From assembly GCA_021835105.1 (NCBI GenBank), contig JAKBQS010000002.1:1-55187 (forward strand): 55,187 bases of DNA, in the 5' to 3' direction. Positions 24,292 to 32,472 of this stretch are shown here, piece by piece. The notes beneath the pieces were generated by a model. That model was not told where the DNA came from. It saw nothing but the letters and a program-made list of their open reading frames with translations, and did no database searches. The stretch is from Microcaldota archaeon (GTDB lineage Archaea > Micrarchaeota > Micrarchaeia > Micrarchaeales > CABMGC01). Made by a program: the position numbers and the translations under genes. Position 1 is the stretch's first letter, and the number at the start of each line of letters is the position of its first letter.

Positions 24292-25332
24292 ATGGCAGTT
24301 TCTGCACAAAAACAAACTGTTAGAGACAATACTCTAGAAAGATACAAGAAGACTTTGGCGAGGTTCAAGTTGATAAGCACAGTTTCCCTGATAATAAGCA
24401 TTGTGGCGATACTCTTCTCCGTGGCAATTATTATTTTCCATCTTGGCGGGTCTAACGTAGTCTCTTATGTAAATGTGACTCAAAACTCTACTGGAACGAG
24501 CAGCAACAGCTTCGGGAGCAGGCTCACCAACATAGATGAGCCCCTAAACGCGACAGCGCTCTCCGTAATAAATAATGCGCCGACCAGCTATTTTGAGATT
24601 GCAGGGCAGAAGCTTCTCAATGGAACATTGACAGATCCAATAATACCGCAGATACCTAATTCGTCTGATACTTTTAACGAGATAGTGGTAAATGGGAAGC
24701 CGACTGTTATTTATATAGGGGCTATTTCCTGCGTATACTGCGGAGAGAACAGGTGGGCAATGGCATTGGCACTCTCAAGGTTCGGAAACTTCAGCGAATT
24801 GTATAAGGGCTATAGCAGTTTTGGTGATCACAACCTTCCTACCTTGTACTGGATTCCTGACAACTACACCACGCAGGCGGGCGTTGGATACGGGAATTAC
24901 TATTCTAGCAATTATCTCAATTTTGTATCTGCGGATTATGAATCTCCGATAGTGCAGGGATTCCAGGTGCAGCCTCTCTCGTATTTCATACAGAACGCAC
25001 CGAATGAGACGTACAAGAATGCCATGAGCTTCATGAACAGCACCGGGCTTTTCCAGGGAACGCCATTCACCTTCTGGGGGAGATATGCTATAGATGGAGC
25101 TGACGGAATTGTCTTTGGAAATTCTACCCCTACTTCTCAGACTCTCCCGCTTACGTATATGACACATGCGCAGGTTCTGCAGCAGCTTAGCAATTTTAAC
25201 GATCAGTTTGCATGGGGCGAGTATGCCGCAGCTGACGTGTACGTGGCTTATACTTGCGCGTCAATAAACAATACGGCAAGCATCTGCAGCCTCCCTGCAA
25301 TAACAGGCATAGAGGCGAGGATGAAGATATGA
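24292..25332 (+). CDS. DUF929-like membrane-anchored thioredoxin-fold protein
   Basis: A 346-residue protein with one N-terminal membrane helix (LISTVSLIISIVAILFSVAIIIFHL) and a large outer domain. After a sequon-rich linker, the segment VNGKPTVIYIGAISCVYCGENRWAMALAL has a thioredoxin-like CxxC (CVYC). This arrangement is that of the archaeal DUF929 family known from Sulfolobales and Thermoplasmatales. The C-terminus adds two further cysteines (YTCASI, ICSLPA). Likely job is oxidative folding or metal handling outside the membrane (inference). Its stop overlaps the start of the following membrane protein. Confidence 0.82.
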   Translation: MAVSAQKQTVRDNTLERYKKTLARFKLISTVSLIISIVAILFSVAIIIFHLGGSNVVSYVNVTQNSTGTSSNSFGSRLTNIDEPLNATALSVINNAPTSYFEIAGQKLLNGTLTDPIIPQIPNSSDTFNEIVVNGKPTVIYIGAISCVYCGENRWAMALALSRFGNFSELYKGYSSFGDHNLPTLYWIPDNYTTQAGVGYGNYYSSNYLNFVSADYESPIVQGFQVQPLSYFIQNAPNETYKNAMSFMNSTGLFQGTPFTFWGRYAIDGADGIVFGNSTPTSQTLPLTYMTHAQVLQQLSNFNDQFAWGEYAAADVYVAYTCASINNTASICSLPAITGIEARMKI

Positions 25333-25865
25333 TCTCTCTTGGAAGATTCTTATTGGCCCTGAAAGCAATATACAAGAGACCCAGGTATGTAGCTCTTAAT
25401 GTTGCATTTGTAGCGGTTTACTACTATTTGTTCAAGTATCTTGTGCTGCTTCAGAACAGAGGCATTTTCATTGTTCTTGGAGCTCCTTTGTATCTGATAT
25501 ATGCAGTAGTAATTACATCATCTATTCTGATGACTGTAGCTATTTATGCCGTATTTTCCAGGAGAAGCCCTTATCACGCTTATGGAGGAGTTCTGGGAAG
25601 CGCGAGTGCAGTGGTTGCAGGAATAATAAGTGGGTGCGGATGCACAGCGCCGCTCCTACTCGGGAGTTTTACTTTGGTTGTAGGCATAAGCGAAGCTACT
25701 TATCTTAATAATTTCTTATCCGACAATACATTTGCAATACTGCTCTTCTTCCTCATTTTCAACTTGTTCATGATTGTATATTATCTGTACCGCATGCCGG
25801 ATTCGTGCATTTACGGCAGATTAAAAAGAAAGAGAGCAGCCAGTAATGTCAAGGCAAAGCGCTGA
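25329..25865 (+). CDS. Polytopic membrane protein with a GCGC motif, partner of the DUF929-like protein
   Basis: A 178-residue membrane protein with about four hydrophobic segments, beginning MISLGRFLLALKAIY at the ATGA overlap with the preceding stop. The striking motif is IISGCGCTAPLLLGSFT, where two cysteines inside or at the edge of the membrane could exchange electrons with the CVYC site of the upstream protein or bind copper (inference). No named family is assigned with confidence. The C-terminal tail is basic and faces the cytosol by the positive-inside rule. Confidence 0.8.
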   Translation: MISLGRFLLALKAIYKRPRYVALNVAFVAVYYYLFKYLVLLQNRGIFIVLGAPLYLIYAVVITSSILMTVAIYAVFSRRSPYHAYGGVLGSASAVVAGIISGCGCTAPLLLGSFTLVVGISEATYLNNFLSDNTFAILLFFLIFNLFMIVYYLYRMPDSCIYGRLKRKRAASNVKAKR

Positions 25866-25869
25866 TTCT

Positions 25870-26487
25870 TTACGGAGCAGATACAAGGTGGGTTGGTATT
25901 GCTATTGCAGCTATCCCGAATGAGAGTATGCTGCCAAGCAGAAGCAGGAGCCAGAATATAACGAGTATTGCGTGCCACCCTTTCCAAGGATTCTTGCGGA
26001 GTCCCGGAAGTTTGTCGGCTATGAGTGCAACAGGATATGAAAAGATCCCTGCAAGCCCGTAGAGGAAATAGAGCGCAAGGAGTGCGATTGGTTCGCTCGT
26101 TAGGCCTATTCCGTATCCTTCTATCCCGTATATTATTACCATCAGGCCAACAAGAAGGCCTACCATGCCTATGTATTCAAGCTTTGATTTGTACACCACT
26201 GATACAGCATATCCTATGAGTATTATTCCAAATGCTATGAGAGGATCGTAGAAGAGTATGTTGTAGCTTCCCGGAAGCGGCCATGTGAATTGCCCCCATA
26301 TGCCCATTAAAAACATGTAAATGCCGAGCAGTCCCAAAGGCACACTCGAGCTTCTGATCGTATCTGAAAAGGTTGCATTCTTCCTCTTTTTGTATATTAG
26401 ATACATTGAGGATATGGTATAAAGGAGCAAGAATCCCGCAAAGCTTATTGCAAACAGTGAGAACGCAAGGTTGTCTATAAAAGCCAC
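25870..26487 (-). CDS. DUF981-like multi-pass membrane protein
   Basis: A 205-residue protein with six or seven hydrophobic helices. The segment LLGIYMFLMGIWGQFTWPLPG followed by YNILFYDPLIAFGIILIGY resembles the DUF981 family of acidophilic and thermophilic archaea. No catalytic residue pattern is evident. It converges with the GCGC-motif protein with four bases between stops. Function unknown. Confidence 0.78.
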   Translation of the reverse strand: MAFIDNLAFSLFAISFAGFLLLYTISSMYLIYKKRKNATFSDTIRSSSVPLGLLGIYMFLMGIWGQFTWPLPGSYNILFYDPLIAFGIILIGYAVSVVYKSKLEYIGMVGLLVGLMVIIYGIEGYGIGLTSEPIALLALYFLYGLAGIFSYPVALIADKLPGLRKNPWKGWHAILVIFWLLLLLGSILSFGIAAIAIPTHLVSAP

Positions 26488-26567
26488 TTTGCCACCCGCA
26501 CAGTCTTATATTAAAGGCAGGCCTATATATTGTTTTGCCTGGTTATTCTGCTTGCTTGCTAACAAGT

Positions 26568-29156
26568 TTATGCAGTCTTAACCTTGACAGGGCCTATACC
26601 CTTTGATTCCTTTATAAGGTCTTTCCTGAATACGGGGGATATCTCGGCTGCGACTATCTTTCCCTTTTCCGCATCTACTTTCAGATCAAGGAACATATAG
26701 CCTGTTGTGTCCCCTACAGGTATGCTTATCCTCTTTAGGTATGGGTTATCCTTTGCTTCCTGCATTGCAGGAGATTCGGCAACTATTATCCCGTTTGCGC
26801 TTACAACCTTGAAGCTATGGAAGTGCCCACCTACGCTGAGTTCCACGTCGCTCTTCTTCTTCTCTGCGAAGCTTATCATTGCAGACTCTGTAGGGCCTAC
26901 CTTATGGCTGGTCGCTATGCGTATTCCATCTATCTTGAAGCTCTCCGCGCCGTAATCGCTTCCGCTCACGGCAAATAAGCGGTCCTTCCACCCGGAATCG
27001 AGTTTGCCCTGCTCTTCATGCGCCATGAGGTGCACGGCAGTCATATCCCTAAGCCTTGTGGATTCGTCAAGCTGCCAATCCGAGTATGTCTTGTTGTAGT
27101 GGTTGCCTGAGACAAATATCACGCTGCCTCCACGCATTATGACATCGTCTATAAGGGGCATTGCTATCTCCATGAAAGGCCTCGCCTGGGCGTCTATGTT
27201 GCTTATGACCCTGCTCTTGCTCGAATAGTATGATTCAAGCAGCTTGGCCTTAAGCTCCTCTCCGCTGATTCCGGACTCTATCAGCTGCTTCTCGTAGTCT
27301 CTTGGGAATGTCACTTCGGATTCTGGCCTGTTTACGTACTTGTAATTGTTATGGTTCCCTTCTATTATGTCGCCGCTGAATATGAGGACGTCTGGCTTGC
27401 GCGCGAGGGCGTCTTTCACGCTCTCCTGCAGCAGCTTTGCATCGCTGTAGTTTCCGAAATGCACGTCGCTTATTACAGCCACCTTCATCTGGCGGGGATC
27501 CTGAGGCGGACCTTCTGCGTGGTGCGGTATTGTCTGCATTATGCCTTCGCTTCCGAGTATAGTGGCGTCCTTCTCCGTAAGCTCAGATGGCCTCTTGTTG
27601 GATGCTATTAGTAGATCCAGCCCTGGCTTGGTTGAGCCCTCAGTATCAGAATTAGGCTTGGTCCCTGTTATTAATTTCGTAGCCGCTCCTAGCTCCTCTA
27701 CATCGCTTGCGCGCCTCTCTGCCTTCAGGAGCTCGGATGATATTATGGAGAACTGCACTGTGCCGTCAGGGTTTACTTTCACCATGCTTGCCCCAGAGTC
27801 GAGATAGCCTTTCTCGAAGGCCTGCGTCTGTTTCGTCTTTATCCTGCTGTTCCAGAGGCTCGCTATTCCGCTTATATCGAAGAACGGGCCCTGTGAGAGT
27901 ACGGCAAGCAGGGCTTCGCTGTTGTCCTTTATCGGATCTATGCTGAAAGAGGTATATGTGTTGTTCCCGCTTACCAGCAATGTAAGAGGTTTTGAGAGGA
28001 GCTTGTCGTAGCTTAGTATCCCGCCGTTCTTGAGCAATCGCTCGAATCTATCCGGCATCTGGGAGTTGCTCGTCTTCTGATATGATTGCGAGGACATATT
28101 CATGGAGTTGCTTACAACTAGGTTGAATTCGTATCCTCCGCTGTTCTTTTCGTACAGGGCGACTTCCTCCATGTTTACTACGACATCGCGCTTCCTTCCT
28201 AGCGCATCGCGTATTGTTGATCCGTAATAGGATAGGGCTGCCTCGCGTATCAGGTCAACCGCCTCCTTTGAGACTACAATGTTCTTTGTGAATGTGTATG
28301 CCTGCTTCATCCTCTGCGCCATCGCATTTGTCGATTCGGTATTTATTGCATGCTCGTACCTGTAATTCAGCGCCTTGAGTATGCTTGCCTGCCGCTTTGA
28401 TTCTGAGCGCAGTGTTTCTGCCTGCTGGGGCGTCGTGGAAGTGTCTTCAAGCTGGCGCTGGATATCATCCTGCCTCGCTGTTGCGTTCTTTATCATCTTC
28501 TTTATCTCTTCTTTTGATGATTTGTCGAGGCTCATCTCATAGAGTTTCTGGAGAAGTTCCTTCCTGAAGGTAAGTTCATCAAGAATTGCGCGCTCGGCCT
28601 TGAGTTTTCTATCGACTCTTCTTAGCTCCTCTTCGCGTGCAAGTTCTGGCGATGAGTGCTGCTGCTCTGCAAGGCTTCTCCGAGAGGAAGTATATGCGCG
28701 TATATTGGTGCGCTGTGCACGAATCCCCTCTATTGTGCTGTCGAGGCGTGACGCGAGGCTCTCTGCACTATAAGCAAATTCCTTGTTCAGCGTGTCTTCT
28801 ATAAGCTTTATGTTCTCGAAGTCTGCTTTTCCAAGGACATATATTGCAGTCGCATCGCTTGGAAGGGAATTGACAAGCCTCTCGACATGCGGCTTTACTA
28901 TAGCAGCTGCATCATTAGCATTTGATACGCCACCCTTCTTTATTGAGAGTAGTTTATCCCTGTACCTCGAAGAACCTGTCATCGGAAATTCCGGTATCAG
29001 ACCTCCATTTATTATTAGGAAATTGGGCTTCTCGGAATTCGGAATCTGATTTATGTAGTGTGCGAGGCCAATGAAATTGTCCTCTCCCAGATATTCCGTC
29101 CCGCCTCCAACATCAGAGATAACCAATACGTTAAAACTTTTTTCCCCACTCTGCAT
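26568..29156 (-). CDS. Large protein with two metallophosphoesterase-like domains and a central coiled coil
   Basis: An 862-residue protein. Residues 1-110 resemble a degenerate calcineurin-like domain (FNVLVISDVGGG, NFLIINGG). Residues ~130-290 are strongly helical and charged, with coiled-coil stretches. From residue ~557 a second, better metallophosphoesterase domain follows: MKVAVISDVHFG (motif I, DxH), LIFSGDIIEGNHNN (motif II, GDxxE), VIFVSGNHYNK (motif III, GNHY instead of GNHD/E) and SVGGHFHSFKV (motif V, GHxH type). There is no signal or membrane helix. It could be a nuclease or phosphodiesterase with a structural arm; I do not recognise the whole architecture. Confidence 0.85.
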   Translation of the reverse strand: MQSGEKSFNVLVISDVGGGTEYLGEDNFIGLAHYINQIPNSEKPNFLIINGGLIPEFPMTGSSRYRDKLLSIKKGGVSNANDAAAIVKPHVERLVNSLPSDATAIYVLGKADFENIKLIEDTLNKEFAYSAESLASRLDSTIEGIRAQRTNIRAYTSSRRSLAEQQHSSPELAREEELRRVDRKLKAERAILDELTFRKELLQKLYEMSLDKSSKEEIKKMIKNATARQDDIQRQLEDTSTTPQQAETLRSESKRQASILKALNYRYEHAINTESTNAMAQRMKQAYTFTKNIVVSKEAVDLIREAALSYYGSTIRDALGRKRDVVVNMEEVALYEKNSGGYEFNLVVSNSMNMSSQSYQKTSNSQMPDRFERLLKNGGILSYDKLLSKPLTLLVSGNNTYTSFSIDPIKDNSEALLAVLSQGPFFDISGIASLWNSRIKTKQTQAFEKGYLDSGASMVKVNPDGTVQFSIISSELLKAERRASDVEELGAATKLITGTKPNSDTEGSTKPGLDLLIASNKRPSELTEKDATILGSEGIMQTIPHHAEGPPQDPRQMKVAVISDVHFGNYSDAKLLQESVKDALARKPDVLIFSGDIIEGNHNNYKYVNRPESEVTFPRDYEKQLIESGISGEELKAKLLESYYSSKSRVISNIDAQARPFMEIAMPLIDDVIMRGGSVIFVSGNHYNKTYSDWQLDESTRLRDMTAVHLMAHEEQGKLDSGWKDRLFAVSGSDYGAESFKIDGIRIATSHKVGPTESAMISFAEKKKSDVELSVGGHFHSFKVVSANGIIVAESPAMQEAKDNPYLKRISIPVGDTTGYMFLDLKVDAEKGKIVAAEISPVFRKDLIKESKGIGPVKVKTA

Positions 29157-29169
29157 TTTACCCCCCGAT

Positions 29170-29292
29170 ACTAATTATGCATATGGTTATTTAATTCTTT
29201 ATTGCTGTTTCTGTGCGGATTTTATAAATATTCTTATTTGCTGCAGCACCAAAAACAAAACTAATAAAGGTTTGGAGATAAGATATGCATAT
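29170..29292. promoter_or_regulatory. Divergent promoter region with a 12-base repeat
   Basis: The space between the double metallophosphoesterase gene (-) and the AAA-associated-domain gene (+) contains TTTATAAATA at 29221-29230, a good + strand TATA box. The sequence ATGCATATGGTT occurs twice, near 29177 and at 29285 over the second gene's start. A shared operator is possible but unproven. Confidence 0.4.
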
Positions 29293-29770
29293 GGTTGATA
29301 TTTTTCCTCACAGCGCGGGCGTTAGCCACGTCAGAGGCATCGTAAGGATAATAAGCCAGAATGAAGGCGCTGTCTCAATATCCGAACTTGCCGAAGAGGC
29401 TGAGGAGGACGTCGACGATTTACTACCGCTGATAGACGCATGCGAGCTTATGGGGCTTGCTTCGGTGAAGGACTCTGAGATAAGGATAACCGAGAAAGGG
29501 GCGAAGATGGTAAAATCGGGGCCTTTCAAAATACTTAGGGAAAGCATAAGGAAGGTGGAGCCTTTCAAGAGTACAATAGCTGCCATATCAAAGAACAGGA
29601 AAACTACGGAAGAAATAGCAGAATACCTAATTGGCAAGGGGATAGTAATTGATCAGGTACCTGAGAATAATGTCCAGACCCTCAGGAAGCTGCTGCGCAA
29701 CTGGGGTGCAGGCACAAGGCTGCTTTCATACGATGAGCAGAACGATTCCTGGAGCATAAGGAGCTATTGA
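29285..29770 (+). CDS. Stand-alone AAA-associated C-terminal (winged-helix) domain protein
   Basis: A 161-residue protein that resembles the 'AAA-associated' domain usually fused behind NitT/TauT ABC ATPases. Residues 1-60 (FPHSAGVSHVRGIVRIISQNE, ISELAEEAEEDVDDLLPLIDA) form a winged helix, then IRITEKGAKMVKSGPFKILRE and a C-terminal helical part. Here it is separate and lies tail-to-tail with the matching ABC ATPase gene, one base between stops. It may act as a regulatory subunit or transcription regulator of the transporter (inference). ATG 29291 (MVDIFPHSAG) is an alternative start. Confidence 0.82.
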   Translation: MHMVDIFPHSAGVSHVRGIVRIISQNEGAVSISELAEEAEEDVDDLLPLIDACELMGLASVKDSEIRITEKGAKMVKSGPFKILRESIRKVEPFKSTIAAISKNRKTTEEIAEYLIGKGIVIDQVPENNVQTLRKLLRNWGAGTRLLSYDEQNDSWSIRSY

Positions 29771-30526
29771 TCAGTCATTTGCAAGTGCGGCATATACCTG
29801 ATCCATCGTAGCTGTGAATTTCCTGCTCCTCTTTGTTCTTGGACGCTTGAGATCCACAGTGATTATCTCCTTTACCGTTGACGGTTTTTTTGACAATACT
29901 ATTATCCTGTCGGAGAGCTCCACTGCCTCTTCAACGTTATGGGTCACCATTATGACCGACTTCACAGGGAGATCCTTGTTCTTGAGCTGGTATAATATAT
30001 CGTTCCTGAGAGTGTCTGCGGTAAGCTGGTCCAACGAGCTGAACGGCTCGTCCATAAGGAGCACGCTTGGCGCTGATGCAAGTGCCCTGGCTATCCCTAC
30101 CCTCTGCTTCATGCCTCCACTGAGTATGTTCGGGTAAGAGTTCTCGAATCCGCTAAGGCCGAACGTATCGAGAAGGAGCGTTGCCCTCTTGGTCTTCTCC
30201 TCTTCGCTTATATCCAATATCGAGAATCCAAGCTTGACATTCTCAAGCACCGTAAGCCATGGCAGTAGTGCGAAATCCTGGAATACAAACGAAACGCCCC
30301 TGGACGGGCCCTTGACTTCGCTATCCATGTACATTACTTTTCCAGTGTTTGGCATTATGAGCCCCGCTATTATCCTGAGCAATGTGCTTTTCCCGCAGCC
30401 GCTCGGGCCGGTTACGGATATGAATTCGTCCTCCTCAACGCTAAATGATACCTTGTCAATCAGGCTTGCTTCTCCTTCCTCGAATGAGAATGATATGTCT
30501 TCAAGCTTGATCATTGTCATTGGCAT
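29771..30526 (-). CDS. NitT/TauT-type ABC transporter ATP-binding protein
   Basis: A 251-residue ATPase. Walker A is GPSGCGKSTLL, the Q-loop is VFQDFALLPWL, the signature is LSGGMKQRVGIARAL, and Walker B is VLLMDEPFSSLD, followed by the H-loop TH in VMVTHNVEEAVEL. The Q-loop and signature spellings are those of nitrate/sulfonate/taurine importers. The true start may be the third Met (MIKLEDISFSFEEG). It lies four bases behind the fused permease gene. The C-terminal AAA-associated domain of many relatives is lacking here. Confidence 0.93.
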   Translation of the reverse strand: MPMTMIKLEDISFSFEEGEASLIDKVSFSVEEDEFISVTGPSGCGKSTLLRIIAGLIMPNTGKVMYMDSEVKGPSRGVSFVFQDFALLPWLTVLENVKLGFSILDISEEEKTKRATLLLDTFGLSGFENSYPNILSGGMKQRVGIARALASAPSVLLMDEPFSSLDQLTADTLRNDILYQLKNKDLPVKSVIMVTHNVEEAVELSDRIIVLSKKPSTVKEIITVDLKRPRTKRSRKFTATMDQVYAALAND

Positions 30527-30530
30527 TTTA

Positions 30531-32117
30531 TTACCTATATACTATTGTCGCCTTGCGATATAACCTTTTCCATAAAAATGTATTAATAAGAATTATCATT
30601 GCAGAGAGATTTATTAGGCCTATGAGCATGAGGAGCAGGTTGTTGGAGTTTAATGCCAGATTAAGCAGTTTGCCTATTCCCACGCCAACCTGCGTGACCG
30701 AATCCCCGCTCACGAAGTATTCAGCCACTATGCTTACGTTCCACTCAGCAGCTATAGCTGTAACCGCTCCGGTTATGAGACCTGGTATTATTGCCGGTAT
30801 GTATATCTTCTTCCAGGCCTCAAGGCCGTGTATGCCAAATACTTTCTTGACCTCGTCTATCCTAAATGGCATGGATTTGCTCGCACCTATAGCGCTGAAT
30901 ATCAGGTACCATATCCCGCTGATGAAATATACCATTATTGCAGTAAGTTCAGCAGAATGCGGATAGGTCCTGAGTGTGGATATTATTGCCGGAAGCAGTA
31001 TCGTTGAGGGTATTGATGCTATTATCTGGAAGGCAATTATATAGCGTGAGATGTTCTTTGACATGAATATGAGATAAACAGATATTGGCACGGATATTGC
31101 CAGAATTATTGCAAAGACAACCCATATCCTGACGAAAGAGAATGCTATGCTTTCTGCGACAAATGCTTCGTCGCTTATTATTTTAGGGTAATAATATGTG
31201 ACCAGTGCGGTTGCTATCATCAGCATCATTAATAGAAATGCAATCTGCTTTTTAGATGAGGCTTTCATAGATTTTTTGGATGGCAGCGTCTTGCTTATGT
31301 ACATGCTGGCTTTTGGATATGCTTTCTCTCTGCCGGTAGTACTGGGCCTTTGTGCAGGCTGAATTCTGGTAAAAAGCCTGTTTGGCAATTTAGCTATTGA
31401 ACGCCAGTTCAGGTACCTGTTCACGTTTGATTGTGGCTTGTAGTATCTTGAGTAGTAATCCTCAAGTGGCTTGAAAAAGAGCATCCTAGTTGCTATAACG
31501 AAAACTACGAACATTGCGATGCCGGTGAGATAATATGTAATGTTGCTCGTTATTGCTGCGCTTGCCAGAGCCGCGCCTATCCCATACTTAACGCTGTATT
31601 GTGCGGTGCCGGTTGAGAATATTTCGCTTGTGACAAGATAAAAGAGCCCTATTGACCAAGATAATATTGACTGCTGCACTATCCTTGGAGCCGCAGCTGG
31701 AAGGTATATTGTCTTGAGTTTCTCCAGGCTCGTAAGGCCATACATCTCAGACATCTCGAAAAACTCCGATGGTATTGTCTTTATGGCTTCGTATACGCCG
31801 AATATTATATTCCATATCATGCTTGTTACGATTAGAAAGATCACAGCGGCATTTATTCCTATATAGCCTGGCAGGTATCCTACAAAAACGTATATCACTA
31901 TAGGGAAGAATGCGAGGATTGGCAATGTCTGGAATATATCTATCACGGGGAGCAGAAGCTTCTCGGCCCTTCTAGAAGTAGCGATATATATCCCGAGGAT
32001 TATGCTTATGACTACGGATATTCCCAGGGCTATGAACATCCTAGACCATGAATATATGCTGTCTACAAGAAGATTTCCTATTAACCCTAGATAAAGAGAC
32101 ATATCCATCCGAGACAC
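30531..32117 (-). CDS. ABC transporter permease with two fused membrane domains (NitT/TauT type)
   Basis: A 528-residue permease made of two BPD-type domains in tandem. Each half has about six helices and the cytosolic EAA loop: GVYEAIKTIPSEFFEMSEMYG in the first and SKSMPFRIDEVKKVFGIHG in the second, each followed by a KIYLPAAAP- or KIYIPAIIP-like end. A basic linker (QRPSTTGREKAYPKAS) joins them. Two permeases fused in one chain and a single ATPase would form the complete pore. No substrate-binding protein gene is adjacent, so the substrate is unknown; inorganic or sulfonated anions are the family's usual cargo. Confidence 0.92.
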   Translation of the reverse strand: MSRMDMSLYLGLIGNLLVDSIYSWSRMFIALGISVVISIILGIYIATSRRAEKLLLPVIDIFQTLPILAFFPIVIYVFVGYLPGYIGINAAVIFLIVTSMIWNIIFGVYEAIKTIPSEFFEMSEMYGLTSLEKLKTIYLPAAAPRIVQQSILSWSIGLFYLVTSEIFSTGTAQYSVKYGIGAALASAAITSNITYYLTGIAMFVVFVIATRMLFFKPLEDYYSRYYKPQSNVNRYLNWRSIAKLPNRLFTRIQPAQRPSTTGREKAYPKASMYISKTLPSKKSMKASSKKQIAFLLMMLMIATALVTYYYPKIISDEAFVAESIAFSFVRIWVVFAIILAISVPISVYLIFMSKNISRYIIAFQIIASIPSTILLPAIISTLRTYPHSAELTAIMVYFISGIWYLIFSAIGASKSMPFRIDEVKKVFGIHGLEAWKKIYIPAIIPGLITGAVTAIAAEWNVSIVAEYFVSGDSVTQVGVGIGKLLNLALNSNNLLLMLIGLINLSAMIILINTFLWKRLYRKATIVYR

Positions 32118-32472
32118 CTCTCCCCAAGCGAAGTTTGGGAGTACCCTGCTGCAATTCTATAATGTTTTTTTCCTCGCTTTATCTGGTGATGCAGTGCGTG
32201 CATGCGTTTTATGATGCCTCCCGAATGGTCTTTTTCTATCTTCATTTCATTATGGAATTTATTTAGCATGATATCGCTTTTTGAATGTTGCAATTTTGTA
32301 TAGTTAATTAGAATCCATGCCATATATACGCTTTTTGTTATTTTGTCCCGTTTTTTCTGCTATGGGCAAGATGAGCTGCATAAGGTTTATAAATGTGTAA
32401 AAGTAATACATCCTATGTTCCCTTATTCTAAGATTTTTGCAGCTGGACTTTGTTCCTATGGTGGGTGCAAAT
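32118..32472. other. Intergenic region between the ABC permease and the Fic-HEAT gene
   Basis: Three hundred and fifty-five bases without a convincing gene. A CCCAA/TTGGG hairpin with a GCGAAG loop lies near 32134-32148, in the leader of the permease mRNA. AT-rich sequence follows. TTTATAAA at 32386-32393 is a good + strand TATA box for the Fic gene, and GGTGGGTG at 32459-32466 is its ribosome-binding site. No riboswitch consensus, including the TPP box, is recognised. Confidence 0.6.

Noticed and set aside
32087..32323. A possible TPP or other riboswitch, or a small gene, upstream of the ABC permease.
   Set aside because: The CTGAGA/ACCC-type TPP core is absent; only one short hairpin is present, and the 78-codon frame has no homology features or ribosome-binding site.
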